In this document: positions 46,655 to 55,502 of the stretch, piece by piece
Numbering within the stretch: position 1 is the stretch's first letter
Layout: every line of letters begins with the position of its first letter
Origin: an uncultured Aquimarina sp.
GTDB taxonomy: Bacteria > Bacteroidota > Bacteroidia > Flavobacteriales > Flavobacteriaceae
NCBI GenBank assembly: GCA_947498785.1
Contig: CANMLS010000002.1
Span: forward strand, 202,975 to 266,974
Length of the DNA stretch: 64,000 bases
Reading direction: 5' to 3'
Program-made: the position numbers and the translations under genes
The notes under the pieces: model-generated
Seen by the model: only the letters and a program-made list of their open reading frames with translations
The model's database searches: none
What the model was told of the DNA's origin: nothing

Positions 46655-46662
46655 TAATATTG
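46628..46662 (+). promoter_or_regulatory. Promoter of the arginine-proline operon
   Basis: TTTTG at 46628-46632, a 22-bp spacer and TAATATTG at 46655-46662, close to TAnnTTTG. The transcript would start near 46668, giving a leader of about 357 nt before the first enzyme gene. Confidence 0.5.
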
Positions 46663-46713
46663 CACTATCTAGTTAACGAAAGGGGCTACGGCCGACGATT
46701 TAGAGTTACTATT

Positions 46714-46821
46714 ATGAAAACGGCAAATTACATTTTTACAAAAGTTAGAGTTCAATCTTTGAACATATTAGGTAATACAATTATTCCTGTACGTTGTTTT
46801 CGTCGCCCCTTGGGGGTCTAA
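46714..46821 (+). CDS. Putative arginine leader peptide (35 aa)
   Basis: A short frame with ATG at 46714 and TAA ending at 46821. It starts MKTANYIFTKVRVQ and ends VRCFRRPLGV: codons CGT TGT TTT CGT CGC place three Arg in five codons, with a fourth at residue 12. CGT/CGC are unusual in a genome that mostly uses AGA. It is the only good frame in the arg leader, and its Arg codons lie in the strand that pairs with the 5' end. A leader role is inferred by analogy with his/ilv attenuators. Confidence 0.6.
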   Translation: MKTANYIFTKVRVQSLNILGNTIIPVRCFRRPLGV

Positions 46822-46830
46822 TTTTCTTTT

Positions 46831-46851
46831 GAAGTAGGTGCGTCCTGCTTC
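46831..46851 (+). other. Hairpin after the arginine leader peptide
   Basis: GAAGTAGG-tgcgt-CCTGCTTC, an 8-bp stem with one G·T pair. It is followed by CCCTATAAA and not by T residues, so it is not an intrinsic terminator. It overlaps the CCCC strand that could pair with 46812-46816. Confidence 0.5.
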
Positions 46852-47024
46852 CCCTATAAACATCTAATCCATTTAATGAAACTTTAAAGAGCTTGGATAA
46901 GTATATTTATTTTTAGTAGATATAACTTTAAGTTTGTTTTTAGCATTTCTCAATTTTATCTGGATTCAATACAATCAAATAGTATTTAATTTTAAAACTT
47001 CTTTAAGGTAAGCGTAATTCGTTT

Positions 47025-47666
47025 ATGAAAAAAGTAGACATCATAATTGCAGGCGAAAGCCATCTTCAGTACGCATATGAAATATGTGAAGTAATATCAG
47101 AATCTGCAAAAGTCAGAGGGACTGGTATTGCAAAACGAACACCAGAATATGTGCAAGCTAAAATGCAAAATGGTAATGCGATCATAGCATTATCTGGAGA
47201 TCAATTTGCAGGATTTTGCTACATAGAGGTCTGGGGGCATGAAAAATATGTTGCGCATTCTGGATTAATAGTTCACCCTGATTTTAGAAATCAAGGTTTG
47301 GCAAAAAAAATTAAAGAATTCACATTTAATCACTCCCTAAAAAAATATCCTGTAGCAAAAATATTTGGAATCACCACGGGACTGGCAGTGATGAAAATAA
47401 ATTCAGATTTAGGGTATAAGCCTGTTACATTTTCTGAGCTTACTGATGATCCCAAGTTTTGGGCAGGATGTAAAACATGTACCAATTTTGAAATCTTAAC
47501 ATCAAAAGATCATAAAATGTGCTTATGTACAGGGATGTTGTATGATCCTGCACAGAAAGTTAAGAAAAAAGAAAAATGGTTCGATAAAAAAGTATTAAAA
47601 AGATTAAAAAAAATAAAGCAGTCGATGCTTGAAAATAATAAACAATTATTAGTATGGAAAAAGTAG
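47025..47666 (+). CDS. GNAT N-acyltransferase, candidate first enzyme of arginine synthesis
   Basis: 213 residues. GNAT core: AGFCYIEVWGHEKYVAHSGLIVHPDFRNQGLAKKIKEF holds the acyl-CoA-binding R/Q-x-x-G-x-G/A loop (RNQGLA). First gene of the arg operon, overlapping argG by 13 bp. No ArgA or ArgJ is otherwise present in the operon, so it is the natural candidate for glutamate N-acetyl- or N-succinyltransferase. The substrate (acetyl- or succinyl-CoA) cannot be read from sequence. Confidence 0.85.
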   Translation: MKKVDIIIAGESHLQYAYEICEVISESAKVRGTGIAKRTPEYVQAKMQNGNAIIALSGDQFAGFCYIEVWGHEKYVAHSGLIVHPDFRNQGLAKKIKEFTFNHSLKKYPVAKIFGITTGLAVMKINSDLGYKPVTFSELTDDPKFWAGCKTCTNFEILTSKDHKMCLCTGMLYDPAQKVKKKEKWFDKKVLKRLKKIKQSMLENNKQLLVWKK

Positions 47667-48844
47667 TATTAGCATATAGTGGAGGTTTAGATACTTCGTA
47701 TTGCGTAAAATACCTTATTCATGAGCAAAATCTTGAAGTGCATACCATTTTGGTAAATACAGGAGGGTTTTCAGAAAAAGAATTAGAAGAAACCGAGAAA
47801 AGAGCATATGAACTCGGTAGTAAAGATCATGTTAATAAAACAATATTAGATGATTTTTACAACAAAGCAATTAAGTATTTGATTTTTGGTAATGTATTAA
47901 AAAATAACACTTACCCTTTATCAGTAAGTGCCGAACGAATTTTTCAGGCGATAGAGGTAATTAATTATGCAAAGAAAATTGGAGCAAAATATATTGCTCA
48001 TGGGAGTACAGGAGCAGGGAATGATCAGATCAGGTTTGATGTGATTTTTCAGACACTTGCTCCAGAGATTGAAATTATTACTCCGATAAGAGATTTAAAG
48101 CTATCCAGACAAGAAGAAGTAACATATCTAGAAAAACATGGAGTGCATTATAGCTGGGAAAAAGCTCAATACTCTATTAATAAAGGAATATGGGGAACTA
48201 GTGTAGGTGGAAAAGAAACATTGACATCTCATAGTGCTTTACCAGATACAGCCTATCCAAGTCAATTACAAAAAGAAAAAGAAGAGACAATTACACTTCA
48301 CTTTGAAAAAGGAGAACTTACTGGTCTTGATGGAGTAAAAGATACTCCTGTAAAAAATATTCAAAAACTGGAAGAATTGGCAAGTGCATTTGCTATCGGA
48401 AGAGATATTCATGTTGGTGATACCATTATCGGAATTAAAGGAAGAGTTGGATTTGAAGCGGCTGCACCAATGATTATTATAAAAGCACATCACTTATTAG
48501 AAAAACATGTACTAACCAAATGGCAACAATATTGGAAAGAGCAGTTGGCTAATTGGTACGGAATGTTATTACACGAGGGGAATTATCTGGATCCTGTGAT
48601 GAGAAATATTGAAGTATTTATGGAAGATGCCCAAAAATCAGTAACAGGAGATGTGAAGGTGAAGTTAAAACCTTACCATTTTATTCTAGAAGGTATAGAA
48701 TCTGATTATGATATGATGAAATCAGATTTTGGACAATATGGTGAAATGAATAATTCATGGACGTCTGATGATGCAAAAGGTTTTATCAAGATTTATGGTA
48801 ATGCCAACAAAATATACCATAATGTAAATCCAAATGAATTATGA
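47654..48844 (+). CDS. argG: Argininosuccinate synthase
   Basis: 396 residues. ATP pyrophosphatase loop VLAYSGGLDTSYCVKYL at the N-terminus; HGSTGAGNDQIRFD and GVKDTPVKN later. It condenses citrulline and aspartate with ATP. Starts inside the end of the GNAT gene and overlaps argC by four bases (ATGA). Confidence 0.96.
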   Translation: MEKVVLAYSGGLDTSYCVKYLIHEQNLEVHTILVNTGGFSEKELEETEKRAYELGSKDHVNKTILDDFYNKAIKYLIFGNVLKNNTYPLSVSAERIFQAIEVINYAKKIGAKYIAHGSTGAGNDQIRFDVIFQTLAPEIEIITPIRDLKLSRQEEVTYLEKHGVHYSWEKAQYSINKGIWGTSVGGKETLTSHSALPDTAYPSQLQKEKEETITLHFEKGELTGLDGVKDTPVKNIQKLEELASAFAIGRDIHVGDTIIGIKGRVGFEAAAPMIIIKAHHLLEKHVLTKWQQYWKEQLANWYGMLLHEGNYLDPVMRNIEVFMEDAQKSVTGDVKVKLKPYHFILEGIESDYDMMKSDFGQYGEMNNSWTSDDAKGFIKIYGNANKIYHNVNPNEL

Positions 48845-49818
48845 TACAGGTAGGAATTATAGGAGGATCAGGATATACAGCGGGAGAATTACTAAGATTA
48901 TTAGTGCATCATCCAGAGGTGAAATTAGACTTTGTTTATAGTACAACCAATGCAGGTCTTTCAATTTATAAACAACATCCTGATTTGATTGGAGAAATAG
49001 ATCTAGAGTTTACAGATACGATAAACCCAGACATAGATGTATTGTTTTTGTGTCTTGGTCATGGTAGGTCTAGATCGTTTTTAGAAAAACATGCTTTTTC
49101 TTCAACCACAAAAGTGATTGATCTAGGGAATGACTTTAGGTTAACAAAAGATAAGCAATTCTTAGGAAGAGATTTTATTTACGGTCTGCCCGAACTACAA
49201 AAGGAAAAAATAAAAACTTCAAAGAATATTGCTAATCCAGGATGTTTTGCTACCGCTATTCAGTTAGCGTTACTTCCTCTGGTATCTGAAGGTAAACTTA
49301 CTGATGCAGTGCATATAAATGCAACGACAGGAAGTACGGGAGCTGGTGTAATGCCAGGAGGCACAACTCATTTTAGTTGGAGAGATAATAACTTTTCTAG
49401 TTATAAAGTGTTTACCCATCAGCATCTGGATGAGATTGAACAAAGCCTTAAACAGTTGCAAACCAACTTTAACTTTCCTTTATTTTTTATTCCAAATAGA
49501 GGGAATTTCAGTAAAGGAATTTATGCCACTTTATATACCAAATATGATGGTAGTGAATCTGATGCTAAAACACTGTACAAATCATTTTATTCTGATGCAG
49601 AATTTACAATAATTTCTAATGAAGAGATTCATTTAAAACAGGTGGTAAATACAAACAAATGTATCCTGCATATATGTAAAAAAGATGAGATGTTATTGAT
49701 TACATCGGTGATTGATAATTTGATAAAAGGAGCTTCTGGGCAAGCTATTCATAACATGAATTTAATGTTTGGATTAGAAGAAAAAACAGGATTAGAATTA
49801 AAAGCAAGCGCATTTTAA
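48841..49818 (+). CDS. argC: N-acyl-gamma-glutamyl-phosphate reductase
   Basis: 325 residues. NADP-binding GIIGGSGYTAGELLRLL at the N-terminus; catalytic Cys in NPGCFATAIQLALLPL; HFSWRDNNFSSYKVFTHQHLDEI. It reduces the acylglutamyl phosphate made by ArgB. Overlaps argG; proC follows after 2 bp. Confidence 0.96.
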   Translation: MIQVGIIGGSGYTAGELLRLLVHHPEVKLDFVYSTTNAGLSIYKQHPDLIGEIDLEFTDTINPDIDVLFLCLGHGRSRSFLEKHAFSSTTKVIDLGNDFRLTKDKQFLGRDFIYGLPELQKEKIKTSKNIANPGCFATAIQLALLPLVSEGKLTDAVHINATTGSTGAGVMPGGTTHFSWRDNNFSSYKVFTHQHLDEIEQSLKQLQTNFNFPLFFIPNRGNFSKGIYATLYTKYDGSESDAKTLYKSFYSDAEFTIISNEEIHLKQVVNTNKCILHICKKDEMLLITSVIDNLIKGASGQAIHNMNLMFGLEEKTGLELKASAF

Positions 49819-49820
49819 AG

Positions 49821-50615
49821 ATGAACAAAATAACAATCATAGGAGGAGGAAACTTAGGTAAATCGATCATATCAGGATTGGTTGGTAGTGATTTATTTGA
49901 GGCTAAAAATATTACAGTAGTTGATAAATCCAGATATAACCTAAAAGAAGTTGAAGATAAATTAGGAGTATCAACTTCACAAAATATTGCAGCATCAATA
50001 GAAAATGTGAAATGGGTAATTCTTTGTGTTCAGCCTAGGCAATTAGATGCTGTACTGGAAGAAATCAAAACGATAGTAACAACGGACCAAATATTGATTT
50101 CGACGGTAACAGGAACATCAATAGCAGAAATTAATGAGACTGTTCCAAATACTAAAGTAGTAAGGGTTATGCCAAATACGGGGGCTGCTAAAAAACTCTC
50201 AATGACATGTATTGCAGCTAACGATGATGTAAAAGAAGAAATAGAGCTAGTGAAAAAAGTGTTTGATACTATTGGAGAAACTTTGGTTATAGAAGAACGA
50301 TTAATGCAGGCAGCTACAGTTTTAGGAGCAAGCGGTATTGCTTTCTTCTTAAGATTTCTAAGAGCGATGATCCAAGGAGGAATTCAAATGGGATTTCACC
50401 CTCATGAAGCACAAATTATAGCAGTACAAACTGCTATGGGAGCGGCAACATTAGTAGCAGAGAATGGTACACATCCAGAACGCGAAATAGATAAAGTGAC
50501 AACTCCTCAAGGATGTACAATAGAAGGATTAAATGAAATGGAGCACCAGGGATTAAGTTCTTCTGTAATAAAAGGAGTGATGGCTTCTTATGAAAAAATT
50601 AATACCATAAAATAA
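49821..50615 (+). CDS. proC: Pyrroline-5-carboxylate reductase
   Basis: 264 residues. Rossmann motif ITIIGGGNLGKSIISGL, then VRVMPNTGA and the C-terminal helical signature TPQGCTIEGLNEMEHQG. It makes proline from pyrroline-5-carboxylate with NAD(P)H. Its place between argC and argD shows that proline and arginine synthesis share one transcript here. Confidence 0.95.
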   Translation: MNKITIIGGGNLGKSIISGLVGSDLFEAKNITVVDKSRYNLKEVEDKLGVSTSQNIAASIENVKWVILCVQPRQLDAVLEEIKTIVTTDQILISTVTGTSIAEINETVPNTKVVRVMPNTGAAKKLSMTCIAANDDVKEEIELVKKVFDTIGETLVIEERLMQAATVLGASGIAFFLRFLRAMIQGGIQMGFHPHEAQIIAVQTAMGAATLVAENGTHPEREIDKVTTPQGCTIEGLNEMEHQGLSSSVIKGVMASYEKINTIK

Positions 50616-50620
50616 AGAAG

Positions 50621-51766
50621 ATGAAATTATTTGACGTATATCCACTCTATGATGTAGAGCCTGTTAAGGCCTATGACTGTATTGTGGTCGATAAAAATGG
50701 AACAGAATATTTGGATATGTATGGTGGTCATGCAGTCATTTCAATTGGTCATTCTCATCCTCATTATGTAAAAAAACTGAAGGAACAAATACAGAAAATA
50801 GGTTTTTATTCTAATGCGGTTCAAAATAGTTTACAATCGAGATTAGCAAAAAAACTTGGTGAGCTATCAGGATATGAAGAGTATCAACTATTTCTTTGCA
50901 ATTCAGGAGCAGAAGCAAATGAAAATGCATTAAAATTAGCCTCTTTTCATACTAAAAAATCAAGAGTTATTGCTTTTGATAACGGTTTTCATGGAAGAAC
51001 TTCTGCAGCGGTTGCTGCAACAGATAATGCTAAAATTATTTCACCCTTAAATGCTCAGCAAGATGTCACCTTTTTACCATTAAACAAAATTGAGTTGGTA
51101 AAAACTGAATTAGAAAAAGGTGATGTTTGTGCTGTAATTATAGAGCCTATACAAGGGGTAGGAGGACTAGACGAAGGAACAACAGAATTCTTTACAGCAT
51201 TAGAAACTTTATGCCATGAATTTGGAGCAGTTTTGATTTTAGATGAAATTCAATCAGGATTTGGACGAAGTGGAAAATTCTTTGCGCACCAATATCATGG
51301 GATTACTCCAGATATCATTTCTGTAGCAAAAGGTATGGGTAATGGTTTTCCTATTGGAGGAATTATGATCGCACCACACATAGAACCAAACTATGGAATG
51401 CTAGGGACTACGTTTGGGGGTAATCATTTGGCTTGTGTTGCTGCATTATCTGTTCTCGAAGTAATCGAAACCGAAAACCTAATAGATAATACCAAGTTAA
51501 CTGGAGAATATTTCTTATCACAAGTACAGCAGATTCCGGGATTACAAAAAGTAAAAGGGAAAGGATTGATGCTAGGATTAGAATTTGATTTTGAAGTTGG
51601 TGAACTGAGAAAAAAAATGATCTATGATGAACATATTTTTACAGGAGGGGCAATGAATAAAAAGCTATTACGAATACTTCCCCCATTAACCATAGGTAGA
51701 AAAGAAATTGACCAATTCATTAAAGCTTTGCAAAGTGTCTTAGCAGAAGAAAAAGTTGGATTATGA
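50621..51766 (+). CDS. argD: N-acylornithine aminotransferase (class III)
   Basis: 381 residues. PLP-binding lysine in SVAKGMGNGFPIGG; LFLCNSGAEANENALKLA; ILDEIQSGFGRSGKFFAHQ. It transfers an amino group from glutamate to N-acylglutamate semialdehyde. Acetyl and succinyl forms are not distinguishable. Overlaps proA by four bases. Confidence 0.94.
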   Translation: MKLFDVYPLYDVEPVKAYDCIVVDKNGTEYLDMYGGHAVISIGHSHPHYVKKLKEQIQKIGFYSNAVQNSLQSRLAKKLGELSGYEEYQLFLCNSGAEANENALKLASFHTKKSRVIAFDNGFHGRTSAAVAATDNAKIISPLNAQQDVTFLPLNKIELVKTELEKGDVCAVIIEPIQGVGGLDEGTTEFFTALETLCHEFGAVLILDEIQSGFGRSGKFFAHQYHGITPDIISVAKGMGNGFPIGGIMIAPHIEPNYGMLGTTFGGNHLACVAALSVLEVIETENLIDNTKLTGEYFLSQVQQIPGLQKVKGKGLMLGLEFDFEVGELRKKMIYDEHIFTGGAMNKKLLRILPPLTIGRKEIDQFIKALQSVLAEEKVGL

Positions 51767-52959
51767 GTATAGCATTAAACATAGCACAAAGAAATCTGGT
51801 TTTAGAAAGAATGGCAACTCTTGTAGATCAAAATAGAGAAGCTATCATTCAAGCTAATATCCAAGATATGGACGGGTATTCTGGAAATGACCTAGCTATG
51901 AGGGATCGTCTTAAGGTTGATGAATATAAAATTGAAGGTATGATCACATCTCTTCAGCAATTAGCCAGTCAGGAAGACCCTGTAGGAGTAGAACGTTTTA
52001 GGTTTCAACATGATAATGGTATGGAGGTGTTCAATAAGACAGCTTCCTTTGGAACAATATTGATTATCTATGAATCCAGACCTGATGTAACTATTGAGGC
52101 AGCTGGAATCGCTTTCAAGTCGGGTAATAAAATATTACTCAAAGGAGGAAAAGAGTCATTAAACTCTAATCTGGCTATTGTAAAACTTTGGCACCAGGCG
52201 CTTTTAGAAAATAATATCACTATAGAATGGGTTGAATATTTGAATTATGATAGACAGAAAACTCAGGCATTTCTAGAGAAACCAACACAAAAAGTAGATT
52301 TAATTGTTCCTCGAGGAGGAGAAAAACTAATTGAATTTGTAAAAACTCATGCTTCCTGTCCAGTCATTGTAAGTGGAAGAGGTAACAATTTTGTGTTTGT
52401 ACACAAAGAGGCAGATAAAGCATTAGCGTTGGACAATATCATTAACGGAAAAATAGATAAGATTTCTGCTTGTAATGCAGTAGATAAAGTATTGATAGAT
52501 AAGAATCTTCCTAATAAAGAAGATTTTGTGAAGAACCTTATAGCAACGCTTCAGGGATATAAAGTAGAAATTTTAGGAGATGAATCCTTATCTCAATATG
52601 AAGAGGTTAAACCAATACAAAAAAATACGGTTTGGTTTGAGGAGTTTTTAGATTATAAAATCGTTATTGGAGAGATAGAAAACATTCCCGAGGCAATTTC
52701 AAGAATTAATAAGTATAGTGGAGGGCATTCGGCAGCGATAATTACAAAAGATAAATCTGCAGCAGAAATGTTTATGTCTTCTGTAGATTGCGCAGCTGTA
52801 TATCATAATGCATCAACACGATTTACAGATGGTTTTCAGTTGGGACTTGGAGGAGAATTAGCGATAAGTACAGATAAATTACATCAAAGAGGTCCAATAG
52901 GATTACAGCATTTGGTAACCAATAAATGGTATATACATGGAGATGGACAGACGAGATAA
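51763..52959 (+). CDS. proA: Glutamate-5-semialdehyde dehydrogenase
   Basis: 398 residues. Catalytic Cys in KIDKISACNAVDKVL, nucleotide-binding region GNKILLKGGKESLNSN, and NASTRFTDGFQLGLGGELAIST near the C-terminus. It reduces glutamyl-5-phosphate from ProB. It overlaps proB by 23 bases, supporting channelled production of the ProB-ProA pair. Confidence 0.95.
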   Translation: MSIALNIAQRNLVLERMATLVDQNREAIIQANIQDMDGYSGNDLAMRDRLKVDEYKIEGMITSLQQLASQEDPVGVERFRFQHDNGMEVFNKTASFGTILIIYESRPDVTIEAAGIAFKSGNKILLKGGKESLNSNLAIVKLWHQALLENNITIEWVEYLNYDRQKTQAFLEKPTQKVDLIVPRGGEKLIEFVKTHASCPVIVSGRGNNFVFVHKEADKALALDNIINGKIDKISACNAVDKVLIDKNLPNKEDFVKNLIATLQGYKVEILGDESLSQYEEVKPIQKNTVWFEEFLDYKIVIGEIENIPEAISRINKYSGGHSAAIITKDKSAAEMFMSSVDCAAVYHNASTRFTDGFQLGLGGELAISTDKLHQRGPIGLQHLVTNKWYIHGDGQTR

Positions 52960-53731
52960 AAAAAGAATTGTACTCAAGGTAGGGTCTAATGTCTTAACCA
53001 AAGAAACCAATCAAATTTCTAGAGGAAAGATAGAAGATATTGGTAGACAAATTGTAGCACTTCAGGATGCATATGAATTTGTTATTGTGAGTTCTGGAGC
53101 AATTGCGGTAGCTAAGCAATTTGTGAATCTAGAAAGTAATGGAGTAGCGATAGATGTAAAGCAAGCTCTGGCATCTATAGGTCAACCACATTTAATGCGA
53201 ATATTTCAGGAGAGTTTTAGGGACCTTGGATTGCTAACATCTCAATGTTTATTATCCTATTCAGATTTTGAAAGAGATCAATCCAAAAAGAATATTATAA
53301 ATACAATCAATGTATTAGTTGCCAATAATTATATCCCGATCATTAATGAGAATGATACCGTCGCTACTGACGAAATTCAATTTGGAGATAATGATAAACT
53401 AGCAGGGTTAACAGCTTCATTACTCAAGGCAGATTTATTGGTTATTGCTACAAACACAAATGGAATTTGTACCAAAGAGTCTATAAAAAATAATACCTAT
53501 CAGACTATTGATGAAGTGAATGACATCGAGATATTAGAAAATGAAATTGTTGCAGAAGTTTCTACTCACGGCACTGGAGGTATGAAATCTAAAATAGAAG
53601 CGGCAAGGATTGCACAAAAAGCAGATATAGAAACCTGGATCATCAATGGATTGAAAGATAATTTTGTAATCAATGCAATTGAGAATAAAACTTTATTTAC
53701 CAAAATAGTTAAAGCAGTATATAATGAATAA
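52937..53731 (+). CDS. proB: Glutamate 5-kinase, short form without PUA domain
   Basis: 264 residues, about 100 fewer than E. coli ProB, because the C-terminal PUA domain is missing. The kinase domain is intact: IVLKVGSNVLTKE, VSSGAIAVAK, IINENDTVATDEIQFGDND and THGTGGMKSKIEAA. Starts at 52937 or 52943. The PUA domain affects regulation, not catalysis. Overlaps proA and argF'. Confidence 0.93.
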   Translation: MEMDRRDKKRIVLKVGSNVLTKETNQISRGKIEDIGRQIVALQDAYEFVIVSSGAIAVAKQFVNLESNGVAIDVKQALASIGQPHLMRIFQESFRDLGLLTSQCLLSYSDFERDQSKKNIINTINVLVANNYIPIINENDTVATDEIQFGDNDKLAGLTASLLKADLLVIATNTNGICTKESIKNNTYQTIDEVNDIEILENEIVAEVSTHGTGGMKSKIEAARIAQKADIETWIINGLKDNFVINAIENKTLFTKIVKAVYNE

Positions 53732-54671
53732 TTACTTTTCTATAGAAGATATAGATTCACTATCTGATTGGGTAGCTGAAGCCATAGAAATGAAGAAAAC
53801 TCCAATGTCCAATAAAACTTTGGGTGTAGATAAAACCATCGGACTTTTGTTTTTTAACCCTAGTCTTCGTACACGTTTAAGTACACAAAAAGCTGCTTTA
53901 AACCTGGGAATGAATGTAATTGTTATGAATTTTACAGGTGAAGGGTGGTCTTTAGAATATGGGGATGGTACTATTATGGATCAAGGCAATTCAGAACATG
54001 TTAAAGAAGCAGCACAGGTAGTTTCTCAATATTGTGATGTATTAGCAATACGTGCCTTTGCAAAGTTAGAAAATAGAGAAGAAGACTATAGTGAGAAGGT
54101 GCTTAAAAGTTTTATAAAATACGCTTCCATTCCTGTAATTAATATGGAAAGTGCTACAGGGCATCCATTACAAGCATTAACAGATGCAATAACGATAACA
54201 GAACATAAAAAATCAGATAAGCCAAAGGTTGTACTATCATGGGCACCGCATCCAAAAGCCTTACCACAGGCAGTTGCAAATTCTTTTGTAGAGATGATGC
54301 AAACAATGGATGCACATTTTGTAATTACCCACCCTGTGGGATTTGAGTTAGCCAGTCATATTACCAAAGAGGTGCCCATTGATTACAACCAGGACAATGC
54401 GTTAAAAGATGCTGATTTTGTTTATGTTAAAAATTGGAGTGCTTATGAAGATTATGGTAAAGCATTAGCAGATGATCCTTCATGGAGAATTTCTCAAGAG
54501 AAGATGAATCTGACCAATGATGCTAAATTTATGCACTGTTTGCCAGTAAGAAGAAATGTTGTTGTTGATGATGCTGTTATTGATAGTGAGAATTCTTTAG
54601 TTATTGAACAAGCAAATAATAGAACATATGCAGCACAATTGGTGCTAAAGAAGATTTTAGAAAAAAAATAA
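53724..54671 (+). CDS. argF': N-acyl-L-ornithine carbamoyltransferase (ArgF'; succinyl form suggested)
   Basis: 315 residues. Carbamoyl-phosphate motif FFNPSLRTR, Pro-rich loop WAPHPKALPQAVANSF and HCLPVRR with its Cys. The HPxxLPQ loop marks the family using N-acylated ornithine and not ornithine itself. At the position I align with the known specificity residue (Glu92 in acetylornithine, Pro90 in succinylornithine enzymes) it has Ser90 in QGNSEHV. Family literature reports that Ser there favours the N-succinyl substrate. That alignment is from memory and should be treated as inference. Confidence 0.93.
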   Translation: MNNYFSIEDIDSLSDWVAEAIEMKKTPMSNKTLGVDKTIGLLFFNPSLRTRLSTQKAALNLGMNVIVMNFTGEGWSLEYGDGTIMDQGNSEHVKEAAQVVSQYCDVLAIRAFAKLENREEDYSEKVLKSFIKYASIPVINMESATGHPLQALTDAITITEHKKSDKPKVVLSWAPHPKALPQAVANSFVEMMQTMDAHFVITHPVGFELASHITKEVPIDYNQDNALKDADFVYVKNWSAYEDYGKALADDPSWRISQEKMNLTNDAKFMHCLPVRRNVVVDDAVIDSENSLVIEQANNRTYAAQLVLKKILEKK

Positions 54672-54716
54672 AAACTTCAAGTCTTTGCTTTTTTTGCAAA
54701 AACCAAAAAGATAGAT

Positions 54717-55499
54717 ATGGAAAAACAGAAGTTACTGGTCGCCAAAATTGGTGGGAATATAATAGAAAATGATATTGCTTTGCAATCCTTTTTTAAGGAT
54801 TTTTCCAAGATAGTAGGACCTAAAATTCTAGTTCATGGAGGAGGGAAATCTGCTACACAACTTGCTGCCAAACTTGGAGTAAAAACAGAAATGATTGATG
54901 GACGAAGAATCACGTCGGCAGAAAACTTAGACATTGTTGTGATGACATATGCAGGACTATTAAATAAAAAAATTGTTTCAGGTTTACAAAAATATAATTG
55001 TAATGCTATGGGATTAACAGGAGCAGACGCTAATGTAATTCAGGCAAAGAAGAGACCAGTTCAGTTCGTAGATTATGGATATGTAGGGGATGTGATTAAA
55101 GTAAATAATGAAATTGTAAAAGGATTTTTAAACCAAGAAATAACTCCAGTTTTTTGTGCGGTTACGCACGATTCAAACGGACAATTATTTAACACAAATG
55201 CTGATACAATAGCATCAGAAATTGCTTCTGCAATGAGTGATGATTATGAAGTTTCTTTATTTTATTGTTTTGAATTAAAGGGAGTTCTAGAAAATATAAA
55301 CGATAAAGATTCTGTAATAGAGCATATAAATTTAGATAAATATAATGAATTGCGAGATGCTGGGGCTATTGCAAATGGTATGTTACCTAAACTTCAAAAT
55401 TGCTTTGAGGCATTAAACAAAAAGGTAAGTAAAGTACATATAGGCAATGCAGATTTTATAAATGATAATACAACCAAACATACAACTTTGAGTCTATAA
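54717..55499 (+). CDS. argB: N-acylglutamate kinase
   Basis: 260 residues. LVAKIGGNII at the N-terminus, ILVHGGGKSATQLAAKLG, and INDKDSVIEHI and DAGAIANGMLPKL near the C-terminus of the amino-acid-kinase fold. It phosphorylates N-acylglutamate. No obvious N-terminal extension of the arginine-sensitive kind, so feedback inhibition may be absent, with control placed on the leader. Confidence 0.94.
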   Translation: MEKQKLLVAKIGGNIIENDIALQSFFKDFSKIVGPKILVHGGGKSATQLAAKLGVKTEMIDGRRITSAENLDIVVMTYAGLLNKKIVSGLQKYNCNAMGLTGADANVIQAKKRPVQFVDYGYVGDVIKVNNEIVKGFLNQEITPVFCAVTHDSNGQLFNTNADTIASEIASAMSDDYEVSLFYCFELKGVLENINDKDSVIEHINLDKYNELRDAGAIANGMLPKLQNCFEALNKKVSKVHIGNADFINDNTTKHTTLSL

Positions 55500-55502
55500 A
55501 TA

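Larger units (their letters stand above)
46680..46854 (+). promoter_or_regulatory. Probable arginine attenuator / structured leader
   Basis: AAGGGG (46680-46685) and CGACGA (46693-46698) can pair with TCGTCGCCCCTT (46800-46811), which contains the Arg codons of the leader peptide. GGGGG (46812-46816) can instead pair with CCCC (46851-46854). The 5' end also has a GGC-UACG-GCC hairpin with a stable tetraloop. A ribosome paused on the Arg codons would remove the first pairing. No classic terminator follows, so control may act on translation or on Rho. Confidence 0.5.
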
